Positions 15,636 through 24,086 of a DNA stretch of 25,086 nt are shown here, in pieces (within the stretch, counting starts at the first letter, position 1; each line of letters starts with the position of its first letter). The position numbers and the translations under genes are program-made. The DNA comes from JBEICQ01 sp040383885 (GTDB lineage: Bacteria > Bacteroidota > Bacteroidia > UBA4408), in assembly GCA_040383885.1 (NCBI GenBank), contig JBEICQ010000021.1, positions 1 to 25,086 of the forward strand, in the 5' to 3' direction. A model generated the notes under the pieces. The model had not been told where the DNA came from. It did not search any database and saw only the letters and a program-made list of their open reading frames with translations.

Positions 15636-16670
15636 TTGGATATTGCTCTTACCTCATACAGCAAATCTTCGGGCTGCGGTTGTAAACTACCAAAAGCTGC
15701 CCTCACAGAAATGCTTGATGGACTCTCTGTTTCTCCGGAAACTTTTGCCAATTTACTGGTTGGCAACCATACTGCAGATGATGCGGCGGTGGTGAGAACG
15801 GATTCCGGCATGTGTTTAATCAGCACAGTCGATTTTTTCACACCCATGGTAGATGATGCTTCCGATTACGGCATCATCGCATCATGCAATGCCCTGAGTG
15901 ATGTATATGCGATGGGTGGAAAACCTTTTCTGGCGCTGGCTGTACTCGGCTGGCCGTCGGGTCAAATTCCATCAGTCATTGCAAATCAAATACTGGGAGC
16001 TGCATCTCAGCTCTGTAAGGAGGCAGGTGTGGCTCTTGCAGGAGGCCATACCATAGAATCCAAAGAATTGTTTTTCGGACTTTGTGTGAATGGATGGGTT
16101 GATGAGATAAAACTCAAAAAAAACAGCACTGCACAAGTAGGCGATAAAATATTTTTAAGCAGGGCACTGGGTAGTGGATTGTTATCTGCGGCCTACAAAC
16201 GGGGACAAATTAAAGCCGAATGGACGGACGAATGGATGCGGTCTATGAAACATCTGAATAGAGAAGGAAGCGTTTTAGCTGATATGGAAGCCGTTCATGC
16301 CATGACAGATGTTACAGGCTTCGGTCTTTGCGGACATCTGCTGGAGATGATGGAAGGGGCAGGGCTTTCTGCCGTGTTAAAAAAAAGCAATATACCCTTT
16401 CTCAAGGGTGCAGATGAATGCCATAGATCCATGATATACCCCGACATAACCACCAATAACCTGAAAGCCATTCAGGGAAAGGTGAGTGGAATGGAGGGAC
16501 TGGACTTTCTACTCTACTGCGATCCACAAACCAATGGTCCCTTACTGTTTACTGCCTCATCTGATGCAGAACATGCCATTGGTGAGTTGATGATCTCTCA
16601 TGGATATGCAACTCCCCTGTGTATTGGTGAGGTTGTTCCGAGAATACCGGAAAAAATTATTTTCAATTAA
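15636..16670 (+). CDS. selD: Selenide, water dikinase (selenophosphate synthase)
   Basis: The 344-residue length fits SelD. The N-terminal active site SSGCGCKLP has C14 and K17 at the places of the catalytic Cys (or Sec) and Lys; it is Cys, not Sec. Further landmarks are DFFTPMVDDASDYG, ALSDVYAMGGKP, LAGGHTIESKE, MTDVTGFGLCGHLLEMM and CDPQTNGPLL. The enzyme makes selenophosphate from selenide and ATP for selenocysteine or 2-selenouridine in tRNA. The start is TTG: no ATG occurs between the upstream in-frame stop and the active site, and the TTG lies 1 base after the DUF420 stop. No selA, selB, selU or tRNA-Sec is in the window. Placement in an oxidase operon is unexpected. Confidence 0.94.
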   Translation: MDIALTSYSKSSGCGCKLPKAALTEMLDGLSVSPETFANLLVGNHTADDAAVVRTDSGMCLISTVDFFTPMVDDASDYGIIASCNALSDVYAMGGKPFLALAVLGWPSGQIPSVIANQILGAASQLCKEAGVALAGGHTIESKELFFGLCVNGWVDEIKLKKNSTAQVGDKIFLSRALGSGLLSAAYKRGQIKAEWTDEWMRSMKHLNREGSVLADMEAVHAMTDVTGFGLCGHLLEMMEGAGLSAVLKKSNIPFLKGADECHRSMIYPDITTNNLKAIQGKVSGMEGLDFLLYCDPQTNGPLLFTASSDAEHAIGELMISHGYATPLCIGEVVPRIPEKIIFN

Positions 16671-16751
16671 TACTTATCAAAATTGATTTGTTGAAAATTA
16701 ATTGTGATTTTTAACACTGGTAAAGGGATTAACCTCAACTTTACTTAGCAA

Positions 16752-18716
16752 ATGAAAAAAATACCGGCAGGCCTTTTTCTATTTTTCTTCTTTTCGCTGG
16801 TTCTCATTTCCGGTATTTTGCGTGCACAAACGCCACCCAACGATGATTGTTCAGGTGCTCTTGCGCTATGCAATGGTGGCACTGTAAATGCCTCAACCCA
16901 AAATGCCACAAACGATTTGAATATCATTCCGTCTTGTTTGGCGAATCCTCTAAATGGCGTTTGGTTCACCACTACCATTGTAAATGACACAGGGTCTGTT
17001 CATTTTGCTTTCAGCAACATCAATGCAATCAGCGGTACACCTGTTTTGCGGGCAAGTATTTTTGCGGCCTTGTCTTGTACAGATCCATTCAACGAACTAC
17101 TCTGCGATGCAAATATCATTGCGGGTGACAGCCTTTCCCTATCGGGTCTTGCCGTAGGCACGAGGTTGTATATGCTGGTATGTGCTGATACCGGAACCGT
17201 TCCTTCGGTATGTGACTTTTCTATAAGTGCATCCGGGGGTGCCATCACACCTTCTGCAAAATTGCAATTGTTGAATCCTGTGTGTAATTACAAAGCACAA
17301 ATTAGTGTAACAGATGTATTCTTTGGAGAACAGCCTTATCAATACTCCCTCAATTCCGGACCTCCCGGATCAAATCCAGTATTTTCAGGATTAAACCCCG
17401 GCAATTACACGGTGAATATCATCAATGCGCTTGGTTGCAGTTTCTCCAAACAAGACTCCATCAGTAGCGACAGTCTCATCACTTATACAGCTTTTTCCGT
17501 ATCTGCTGATTGCAATTTAGCAAATGGGTCCATTCAGCTCAGCAATGTGAGCGGAGGAACAGGAAGTTTCACCTATGCCCTCAACGGTGGTCCTGCAACA
17601 AGCAACCCTACATTCAGCAACCTGCTTGCAGGTACTTATCGGATTACCATCAGTGACGGAATATGCGACAGTACAGTTGTGGTTTTTGTGAGTGCAAACT
17701 CCGGTATACAATCAGCTACTGGCTCCTCCATGATGGCTGCTTGCAGGGGTTCAGACGGAAGAATTTTCTATCCGGCAAACTCAGTTATCGGTGCTACAGC
17801 CGGCATCACCTATACCCTTGTTCCACCTCCAGGAACCGCACAAACATCTATTTCAGGCATCTTCAATAATCTTTCTGCAGGCACTTATACCATTGAGATA
17901 AGAGATAACAATGGCAATGGCTGCGTGTATGTTGATAAGGTTACTGTAATTGAAAATTCCCCTCCCGGTTTGTTTGTGCAATCAAGTGCAAATGCAAATT
18001 GTCTTGGTAATTCCGGTTCTATTAAATTCATTGCGCTGGGAGGAACAGCACCCTACCAAATCTCCCTGGCAGGTGGAGAAACCAACAGTACCGGTTTATT
18101 TACTTCTCTTGTAGCAGGAAGTTATTCCGCCACAGTGGTAGATGCCAATGGTTGTTCCGCCACAACCAGCGGAATCGTTGGTTTTACCCCAAGTGAAACT
18201 GCCACAGATTGCAGTGCAGGTGAGGACAAAATCATTCTTGCAGGAGAATCGGTTGCACTTCAACCTGTGGTTCCAACGGGTTCGCTCATCAGCTGGACGC
18301 CCTCCACTGATATTTCAGATCCAAGTTCAGGCAATCCCTTTGTTTCACCTAAATCAGAGACGAAATACAACATGTTTGTTACCTATCCCAACGGTTGTTT
18401 CTGTATTGATGAAGTGGTAGTGAAAGTTATTAATTATATCACCCCTATCAATGTGTTTTCACCCAACAAGGATGGTGTAAATGATATTTGGGAAATAAGA
18501 AATACCTCAAATTTTGAAAACATCGTGGTTGATGTTTTTGACCGTTGGGGTTCAAAAATATTTCACAGCGATGGTTATGGAGCCGGCCAGGAATGGGATG
18601 GTACATTCAATGGTTTACCATTGCCGGTAGCTGTTTATTATTATGTGATAAAATTCAATTTCCCGGGCGAAGAAAAAAACTATTACAATTCAGGAACTGT
18701 AACCATTTTGAAATGA
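16752..18716 (+). CDS. SprB-repeat protein with CHU_C (T9SS type B) C-terminal domain
   Basis: The 654-residue product is a secreted surface protein. A signal peptide (about 1-25, ending LRAQ) is followed by an N-terminal domain (PPNDDCSGALAL to ISASGG), then several SprB-type repeats (about 165-490) with the recurring pattern YSLNSGPPGSNPVFSGLNPG or YALNGGPATSNPTFSNLLAG followed by YTVNI or YRITI. The end is a CHU_C domain (INVFSPNKDGVNDIWEI, VDVFDRWGSKIFHSDGYG, VYYYVIKF), used by T9SS type B substrates and gliding adhesins. Its TGA overlaps the ATG of the downstream PorP/SprF-like gene (ATGA), the usual partner of such proteins. Adhesion or motility is likely; the ligand is unknown. Confidence 0.93.
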   Translation: MKKIPAGLFLFFFFSLVLISGILRAQTPPNDDCSGALALCNGGTVNASTQNATNDLNIIPSCLANPLNGVWFTTTIVNDTGSVHFAFSNINAISGTPVLRASIFAALSCTDPFNELLCDANIIAGDSLSLSGLAVGTRLYMLVCADTGTVPSVCDFSISASGGAITPSAKLQLLNPVCNYKAQISVTDVFFGEQPYQYSLNSGPPGSNPVFSGLNPGNYTVNIINALGCSFSKQDSISSDSLITYTAFSVSADCNLANGSIQLSNVSGGTGSFTYALNGGPATSNPTFSNLLAGTYRITISDGICDSTVVVFVSANSGIQSATGSSMMAACRGSDGRIFYPANSVIGATAGITYTLVPPPGTAQTSISGIFNNLSAGTYTIEIRDNNGNGCVYVDKVTVIENSPPGLFVQSSANANCLGNSGSIKFIALGGTAPYQISLAGGETNSTGLFTSLVAGSYSATVVDANGCSATTSGIVGFTPSETATDCSAGEDKIILAGESVALQPVVPTGSLISWTPSTDISDPSSGNPFVSPKSETKYNMFVTYPNGCFCIDEVVVKVINYITPINVFSPNKDGVNDIWEIRNTSNFENIVVDVFDRWGSKIFHSDGYGAGQEWDGTFNGLPLPVAVYYYVIKFNFPGEEKNYYNSGTVTILK

Positions 18717-19690
18717 TAAGAAAGGGCCTCTACATATTGCTTTTTTTCATTGCCTTTTGCTGGCAAACGCTTCCTTCTCATGCGCAGCAAACTGCACAGT
18801 TTTCACAGTATCAACTGAATTATTATGCTTTGAATCCTGCTGCATCAGGAAGCTATGGTTGCCCGGATTTCAGACTCGGTTATCGTACACAATGGGTTGG
18901 TTTTGAGGGCGCACCGAGAACGACCATCCTGAGCATGAATTTGCTGCTTAAACACAAAAAAAAAATTTGGCGTAAAACAAGGCATGGAATTGGTTTTCTT
19001 CTGGAAAATGATCTCACCGGTGTTGCAGGTCCCATCCGACAAACGGGTTTATACATTTCCTATGCCTATCATGTACCCATCCATGGAAACACCTATCTGT
19101 CTGCAGGCTTGTTTGGGGGTCTTGTGCAGTATTCCATGCAAACAGATAAGTTCAATGCCATTAAAAATGGCATCAACGATCCAATCCTGGGCTCCTCCGG
19201 ACAAACATTAATTTATCCTGACCTTAATCCGGGTATTCTGCTTTACTCTCCTGAACATTTTATTGGTCTGAGTCTAAAAAAAGTATGGGGAAACAGCCTA
19301 TCTGCAGCCACAAAAAGCCCCGATGCAAGATATGGAAGACACATCCTGTTGACGGCAGGAAAAACATTCTCAAAAGAAAGTTTGGTGGTGACTTTTACGC
19401 CTTCTATCCACCTGATGTGGGCTGCCTATGGCATGCCATCTGTTACAGGTACATTCGCTGCAACTTATGACAAACAGTTTGAGTTGGGAATTTTTTATCG
19501 AAGTATCACAGATTGCGTTGGCTCATATTTCAGATGGCTGAATGATTCGTACAGCATTGGATACAGTTTTGACTATACCTTGTCGAAGGTAAGAATGGTG
19601 AGCGCAAACACACACGAAATTATCTTTAGCTATAAACTCTGTCAAAAAGATGTTATGCCGAGCCAAACAGATTGTCCGGCTTTTAAATAA
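18713..19690 (+). CDS. PorP/SprF-like type IX secretion membrane protein
   Basis: The 325-residue product has a signal peptide (about 1-23, ending SHAQQ) followed by the family opening FSQYQLNYYALNPAASG, then amphipathic strands of an outer-membrane barrel (LGYRTQWVGFEGAPRTTILS, FGGLVQYSMQTDKF, LNPGILLYSPEHFIGLSLKK). This family includes SprF, required for secretion of SprB, and PorP. The ATG at 18713 overlaps the stop of the SprB-repeat gene; the frame is open further upstream, but only inside that gene. The pair likely forms a dedicated cargo and outer-membrane partner set. A Cys-containing tail (CQKDVMPSQTDCPAFK) follows the last strand. The gene ends 2 bases before the convergent TPR gene. 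Confidence 0.92.
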   Translation: MIRKGLYILLFFIAFCWQTLPSHAQQTAQFSQYQLNYYALNPAASGSYGCPDFRLGYRTQWVGFEGAPRTTILSMNLLLKHKKKIWRKTRHGIGFLLENDLTGVAGPIRQTGLYISYAYHVPIHGNTYLSAGLFGGLVQYSMQTDKFNAIKNGINDPILGSSGQTLIYPDLNPGILLYSPEHFIGLSLKKVWGNSLSAATKSPDARYGRHILLTAGKTFSKESLVVTFTPSIHLMWAAYGMPSVTGTFAATYDKQFELGIFYRSITDCVGSYFRWLNDSYSIGYSFDYTLSKVRMVSANTHEIIFSYKLCQKDVMPSQTDCPAFK

Positions 19691-19692
19691 AA

Positions 19693-20403
19693 TCAACGGC
19701 AATATTTATTCAACTTTTTGTTTGCTCGTTGGTAGTTTAACTTCAGCGCTTCATCAAGATCCTGACAAGCCCCCACTTCATCATCCACCTTTATTTTGAG
19801 GATGCCCCTGTTAAAAAAAGCGAGGCCATAATCGGGATATCTTTCAATGCAAGTAGTGAAGTCATCAATAGCTGCAGTATATCTTTTCATTCTGTTGTTG
19901 CTGAGGCCCAGATAAAGAAAGGATTCCCTCAAAGGTTTTGATTTCAAAGTTGCAGTGTAGAACTCTTTAAGTGCATCATTGTATTTCTTCCGACGATATA
20001 ATGCAAGGCCTTTGCCGTGAAAATACTCAGCTTTGGAGCTATCTTTCTGAATAGCATTGTTGAAAAAGACCAATGCAGTTTTTTTGAATCTTTTCTTAAG
20101 ATAACACTGTCCGGTATAAAAATCTAGCTCAGCAGAGTTGCCATTTATTTTTCTTGCTTTTTTTAGCGCAGTCAGAGATCTGTTGTAATTGGCCATGCGG
20201 TAGAGCGTAACGCCATCCAAATAAAATGCGTCGTAATCGGATGGGTTCATTTTTTGTGCTTTTACAAATGAACTATGTGCCTTTTTAAGTTTTCCACTCT
20301 CCAGATGTGCCTTGCCTGTTTCGACCCATTCCCTTTGCGATTGAGCAGATAGAATTGTCGGGACAGAGATGATTAGCAGAAATATGTGTTTAATTTCCTT
20401 CAT
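19693..20403 (-). CDS. Exported tetratricopeptide repeat protein
   Basis: The 236-residue product has a hydrophobic leader (about 1-20, ending LSAQS) and then about six TPR-like helical pairs: WVETGKAHLESGKLKKAHSSF, AFYLDGVTLYRMANYNRSL, EYFHGKGLALYRRKKYNDAL, FLYLGLSNNRMKRYTAAIDDF and FFNRGILKIKVDDEVGACQDL. TPRs mediate protein-protein contacts, so a periplasmic or surface scaffold is likely; the partner is unknown. It overlaps queD by 14 bases and is the last gene of the protease-queD-TPR operon. No terminator is visible between it and the convergent PorP/SprF-like gene. Confidence 0.88.
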   Translation of the reverse strand: MKEIKHIFLLIISVPTILSAQSQREWVETGKAHLESGKLKKAHSSFVKAQKMNPSDYDAFYLDGVTLYRMANYNRSLTALKKARKINGNSAELDFYTGQCYLKKRFKKTALVFFNNAIQKDSSKAEYFHGKGLALYRRKKYNDALKEFYTATLKSKPLRESFLYLGLSNNRMKRYTAAIDDFTTCIERYPDYGLAFFNRGILKIKVDDEVGACQDLDEALKLNYQRANKKLNKYCR

Positions 20404-20749
20404 AGATTACTCCTGATGTTGGGGTTTCATGTATTTCTACAAGCGCAAGTGAAGGTAGTAAGGGTTTTAATTTTTGCCAAACCCAAATCGAAATATTTTC
20501 AGCTGTTGGATTTTCAAGTCCGGAAACATCATTCAAAACCCTGTGATCCATGAGGGTAAGTATGGGCTGAACATGCTTTTTCAATTCCCCGAAATCCATC
20601 AGCCAGCCTGTTTGAGCATCGGGTTCCCCTGAAATCCATATTTTCATTCTGTATGTATGCCCATGCATGTGCCTGCAGGGATGTCCCTCAGGTACATGAG
20701 GTAAAAAGTGTGCCGAATCAAAAACAAATTCTTTGTAGATTTTAACCAT
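20390..20749 (-). CDS. queD: 6-carboxytetrahydropterin synthase (QueD/PTPS family)
   Basis: The 119-residue length fits QueD. The zinc-binding histidines appear in FDSAHFLP and in MHGHTYRMKIW, with the catalytic Cys in HPCRHMHGH; DHRVLNDVSGLENPTAENIS and the end EIHETPTSGVIY complete the signature. The enzyme converts 7,8-dihydroneopterin triphosphate into 6-carboxy-tetrahydropterin, the second step toward preQ0 and queuosine. QueC, QueE and QueF are not seen here. It overlaps the protease gene by 8 bases and the TPR gene by 14, so it is expressed from the protease promoter, an unusual operon for a queuosine enzyme. Confidence 0.93.
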   Translation of the reverse strand: MVKIYKEFVFDSAHFLPHVPEGHPCRHMHGHTYRMKIWISGEPDAQTGWLMDFGELKKHVQPILTLMDHRVLNDVSGLENPTAENISIWVWQKLKPLLPSLALVEIHETPTSGVIYEGN

Positions 20750-22196
20750 GGTGGATAAATATTTTTATTCCCCTGGATTGTCCTGTTTGAAGAATGTAAA
20801 TCCCATCAGGGAGCCCAAGGGATTCGTAGGAAAGCGAACTTCCGGGTGGTAAAATGGTATTATGCACGCACTGTCCAAGTGGTGAATAAAAAAACAAATG
20901 CATGGGTAAGTTTGAGTGGTTGGATATACTGAGTGCGTTTTCAGTTTGTCGGCTGTCTCCGGGATTTACAATATTTAATAGACCGGCACATTCCAAAGCC
21001 TTCTCTATATTCAGTCTGCCTTTGCCAAAATTCACTGATGGATTTGGGAAACTGTCAGTGGTGTTGAGCAGACAATCCATTAATTCCTCTTTTGTGAGGT
21101 AGGCTTTGTAAGACAACAATAAACCGATAGCAGCTGAAACAAGAGGCGCTGCAACTGATGTGCCCGACATATAAGCATATCCATTTCCGGGCTCTGTACT
21201 CAATAGATTACTACCCGGTGCTGCAATTTCAATCCAATCCCCAAATGAGGAAGAACTTAACTTTTGATCAAACTGATCAGTGGCAGAAACGGCAATGACA
21301 TTCTCAAAGGCGGCCGGGTAATTTCTGAGCGAATCCCCCATATTTCCGGCTGCTGACACAAAAAATATCTTTGCGTAATAAACTGCAGTATCGATCACCT
21401 CTTTCAGTAAAGGATCGGGAAATGAGGAGCCCCATGACATATTAACAACATCGGCGCCCGCATCAATAGCATACACAACACCTTCCAATCCGTGGGTAAC
21501 GGTTTGAAAATTATTTGTACACTTTACCGGGAGAAGCTTTGCATGATGGCAAACAGATGCAATTCCGGTAATATTGTTAGTAGTTGCCGACATCAATCCG
21601 GCCAGGTGGGTACCATGCCGGTATTGAGGAGTTGGAGGAGTAACATCAGGAGATAACATAGACACATCATAGCCTTTATAATCATCTATAAATCCGTTGA
21701 TGTCATCATCTATCCCATTGCCCGGGATCTCATTTTCATTAACCGCAATGTTCTCCGCCAAATCAGGATGATTGATGTCTGTGGCATCATCCACCAAGGC
21801 CAGCTTAACAAATGGCTCACCACGGGTATATTCCCATGCCTGTTCACACCTGATTTTGGTCAAGTACCATTGAAAAGAACCATACAAGGAGTCATTGGGA
21901 GTAAAATAGGGCTGGTAATTGACTTGAGGGTAAACCTGCAAAATATTTGGGAACAGGGCTGATACCATCTCCGTACGAACATTCACTGAAAGAGAAACCC
22001 GTGCCACTTTTCTTAAAAAATGAATGCTTGATTGACTGAAAAGATATTCAATTGAAATAAGCTGCTTGTTCCACAGCAAATGGGCTTTACTGCGAAATCC
22101 GGCAGTATCAGAAAGCCTTACATAAAATGTATTTGCATATGAAGAAGACACTCCGATAAACAAAACAATGCAAAAAAGGAATTTCTTTAAACCCAT
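20742..22196 (-). CDS. Secreted subtilisin-like (S8) serine protease with T9SS C-terminal domain
   Basis: The 484-residue product has a signal peptide (about 1-21, ending SSSYAN), a probable propeptide (to about 95), and an S8 catalytic domain. The catalytic triad is visible as D136 (LALVDDATD), H194 (RHGTHLAG) and S347 (MSGTSVAAP), with oxyanion Asn N285 in SAAGN. After Asp the usual TG is DA. A calcium-binding-like segment, NENEIPGNGIDDDINGF, follows. The last 70 residues (SPLGQC, LPDGIYILQTGQSRGIKIFIHHG without the usual YPNP opening) resemble a T9SS type A sorting domain. The enzyme is thus likely released or surface-attached. It is the first gene of the operon with queD and the TPR gene, with a promoter just upstream. 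Confidence 0.9.
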   Translation of the reverse strand: MGLKKFLFCIVLFIGVSSSYANTFYVRLSDTAGFRSKAHLLWNKQLISIEYLFSQSSIHFLRKVARVSLSVNVRTEMVSALFPNILQVYPQVNYQPYFTPNDSLYGSFQWYLTKIRCEQAWEYTRGEPFVKLALVDDATDINHPDLAENIAVNENEIPGNGIDDDINGFIDDYKGYDVSMLSPDVTPPTPQYRHGTHLAGLMSATTNNITGIASVCHHAKLLPVKCTNNFQTVTHGLEGVVYAIDAGADVVNMSWGSSFPDPLLKEVIDTAVYYAKIFFVSAAGNMGDSLRNYPAAFENVIAVSATDQFDQKLSSSSFGDWIEIAAPGSNLLSTEPGNGYAYMSGTSVAAPLVSAAIGLLLSYKAYLTKEELMDCLLNTTDSFPNPSVNFGKGRLNIEKALECAGLLNIVNPGDSRQTENALSISNHSNLPMHLFFYSPLGQCVHNTILPPGSSLSYESLGLPDGIYILQTGQSRGIKIFIHHG

Positions 22197-22206
22197 ATGG
22201 TTAGCA

Positions 22207-22239
22207 CAAAATTACTATTTTCACAACGATGAAACCAAA
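22207..22239 (-). promoter_or_regulatory. Promoter of the protease-queD-TPR operon
   Basis: On the minus strand TTTG (22236-22239) and TAATTTTG (22207-22214) are both exact matches to the Bacteroidota -33 and -7 elements, spaced by 21 bases. The predicted transcription start lies near 22200, only a few bases before the ATG at 22194-22196, so the leader would be almost absent. Confidence 0.5.
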
Positions 22240-22417
22240 ATGAAATCCTCAAGTGATTTTTTAACATCCCGCTATTTATCTTATTTTGAAGCCATGGTAA
22301 AGTATTTATTCTTTTTGAGGATGTTATTCATTTTTCCTATTACTTCCTGTGGAACAACATGCTCGTTTTTCCTTAATATGTCTTACATCAATATAATTCA
22401 AAAAAGGAAGTATTAAT

Positions 22418-23938
22418 TTGAAGGCCCTGCTAAATAAAAAATATTGGAAAATTCTTTTAGCTGCTGGGGGAGGAATTATTGTAGTTTTCACCATCATCTA
22501 CCTAAATTTCTTAGCTACACAAATTGAAGACTCAGAGAAATCCCGCTTAATGGCATGGCAAAAAGCAATTATTAACAGGGCCTCACTTGTCAGAGCAACA
22601 AGTGATTTGTTTGCCAGACTGAGAATAGAGGAATTTAAAAAAATACAACTCTGGGCAGATGCAACAAGAAGGGTATTAGAAACAGAAAACAATGATGATC
22701 GAAGCTTTTATCTCTCGGTGATTTCAAGCAACAAAACCATTCCTGTTATTCTTACCGACGAAAAAAACAAGATTAGTTCCTGGGCAAATATTGACTCTGT
22801 TTCTTCACGAAATATTCAGGAAGCAAAACCTGCTGAGATTGCTGTTGTAAGACGCCGCTTTGAGAGTATAAGAGCATTACACGAACCATTGATTCTTCCC
22901 TACTATAAAAATCTATACAACAAATTGTATTATGATAATTCTACTATCTATTACAATCTAAAATCTCTGATTGAATTTTATGAAAGTTCCTTCATTGAAG
23001 ACATAGCAAAAAACACTCTCTCAGTACCTGTGATTGCAATTGACAGTGCACGAGACTCCATTTTGTTCATTGGCAACATCCAAAACCCGCCCCAATCTTC
23101 GGCTGAATTAAAAAAAATCGCTTCTGAAATGGATCTGCTCAATACGCCTATTCAACTGAACTTGGGCATCAAGCAGATTACTTTGCATTACCGAAATTCA
23201 GAAATAATCAAAAAAATAAAGTATTTCCCACTCATACAACTTGCACTCATCGCCATTTATATTCTAATTGCCTATTACCTGTTCTCTATCTCTAGAACGG
23301 CTCAACAAAACCTAATTTGGCTGGGAATGGCAAAAGAAACTGCCCATCAATTGGGTACACCACTTTCTTCACTTATGGGATGGTCAGAAATTTTACGCGA
23401 AAAGGGCTTGGTATATGAGTCTGATGAAATAGAAAAAGACATAAACAGGTTAAATATTATTACTGATAGGTTTTCAAAAATCGGTTCCACCCCATCACTC
23501 ACTTCACTTCCATTGAATCAATTGCTCTCTCCCGCAATTGCTTATATGAGAAACAGGATTCCTTCCGGTATTGAAATATCAGTGCAAATTGATCATTCAA
23601 TAAATGTGTTTGCCAATCAGGCACTTTTCGATTGGGTTATTGAGAACATGATAAAAAATGCGGTTGATGCCATGCCGGGTGGAAAAGGCAAAATCAACTT
23701 TTCGGTCATTGAGCTAAAAAAAAGTCTACAGATATGGATTACAGATTCAGGAAAAGGAATATCCAAAAAGTCGCAGCATCAAATCTTTGAAACCGGATTC
23801 ACAACCAAACCCAGAGGCTGGGGTCTGGGTTTATCCCTCACCAAAAGAATTGTTGAACAGTATCATCGTGGAAGGGTATTCCTGATGTCCTCGGAGCCAG
23901 GCAAGACTATTTTCATAATTGAGATCAACAAAGCCTGA
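22418..23938 (+). CDS. Membrane sensor histidine kinase
   Basis: The 506-residue product has a transmembrane helix at about 11-33, an extracytoplasmic sensor region (about 34-265) without recognisable family, a second helix at about 267-290, and then directly the kinase core without a HAMP domain. The phosphoacceptor is H310 in GMAKETAHQLGTPLSSL. The ATPase domain shows the N box ENMIKNAVDAM, the G1 box DSGKGI, the F box FETGFTTK and the G2 box GWGLGLSL. The start is TTG at 22418: a stop lies seven codons upstream with no ATG between, and later ATGs would cut the first helix. AAGGAAG seven bases before the TTG is an unusual Shine-Dalgarno-like sequence for this phylum. No response regulator is adjacent, so it looks like an orphan. 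Confidence 0.9.
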   Translation: MKALLNKKYWKILLAAGGGIIVVFTIIYLNFLATQIEDSEKSRLMAWQKAIINRASLVRATSDLFARLRIEEFKKIQLWADATRRVLETENNDDRSFYLSVISSNKTIPVILTDEKNKISSWANIDSVSSRNIQEAKPAEIAVVRRRFESIRALHEPLILPYYKNLYNKLYYDNSTIYYNLKSLIEFYESSFIEDIAKNTLSVPVIAIDSARDSILFIGNIQNPPQSSAELKKIASEMDLLNTPIQLNLGIKQITLHYRNSEIIKKIKYFPLIQLALIAIYILIAYYLFSISRTAQQNLIWLGMAKETAHQLGTPLSSLMGWSEILREKGLVYESDEIEKDINRLNIITDRFSKIGSTPSLTSLPLNQLLSPAIAYMRNRIPSGIEISVQIDHSINVFANQALFDWVIENMIKNAVDAMPGGKGKINFSVIELKKSLQIWITDSGKGISKKSQHQIFETGFTTKPRGWGLGLSLTKRIVEQYHRGRVFLMSSEPGKTIFIIEINKA

Positions 23939-23955
23939 GTTCATTTTGAATTGTT

Positions 23956-23963
23956 TACATTTG
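23956..23963 (+). promoter_or_regulatory. Candidate -7 element of the tRNA-Leu gene
   Basis: TACATTTG is an exact match to TAnnTTTG and ends 9 bases before the tRNA 5' end, the distance expected for a short leader. No good -33 TTTG lies 19-21 bases upstream; that region is the 3' end of the kinase gene. Confidence 0.4.
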
Positions 23964-23972
23964 CATCCGCAA

Positions 23973-24057
23973 GCGGAAGTGGCGTAATTGGTAGCCGCAC
24001 CAGACTTAGGATCTGGCGCTGAAAGGCGTGGGGGTTCGAGTCCCTTCTTCCGCACCA
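23973..24057 (+). tRNA. tRNA-Leu (anticodon UAG), CCA encoded
   Basis: The 85-base gene folds as a class II tRNA. The acceptor arms GCGGAAG and CTTCCGC pair fully, followed by A and an encoded CCA. The anticodon stem CCAGA/TCTGG encloses the loop CTTAGGA, giving anticodon TAG (reads CUA). A long variable arm (CGCTGAAAGGCG) and the T loop TTCGAGT are present. It stands alone, 34 bases after the histidine kinase stop, with its own terminator. Confidence 0.97.
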
Positions 24058-24059
24058 AT

Positions 24060-24086
24060 CCCCGATAGAGATATCGGGGTTTTTTA
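24060..24086 (+). terminator. Intrinsic terminator of the tRNA
   Basis: A perfect 8-bp stem (CCCCGATA / TATCGGGG) with a 4-base loop GAGA is followed by TTTTTTATTT. It begins 3 bases after the CCA end and reaches the stop codon of the convergent repeat-protein gene. Confidence 0.85.

Noticed and set aside
15677..15690. Possible selenocysteine in SelD
   Set aside because: The active-site codons read TGC and TGT, so the enzyme is the Cys form.
16664..16704. Inverted repeat CAATTAAT / ATTAATTG after selD as a terminator
   Set aside because: The stem is only A/T, the loop is 25 bases and no T-run follows; too weak to call.
22168..22239. Extension of the small frame before the kinase back to 22168
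   Set aside because: This part overlaps the start and promoter of the protease gene and shows no signal-like or domain-like features; only the 3' part is worth a look.
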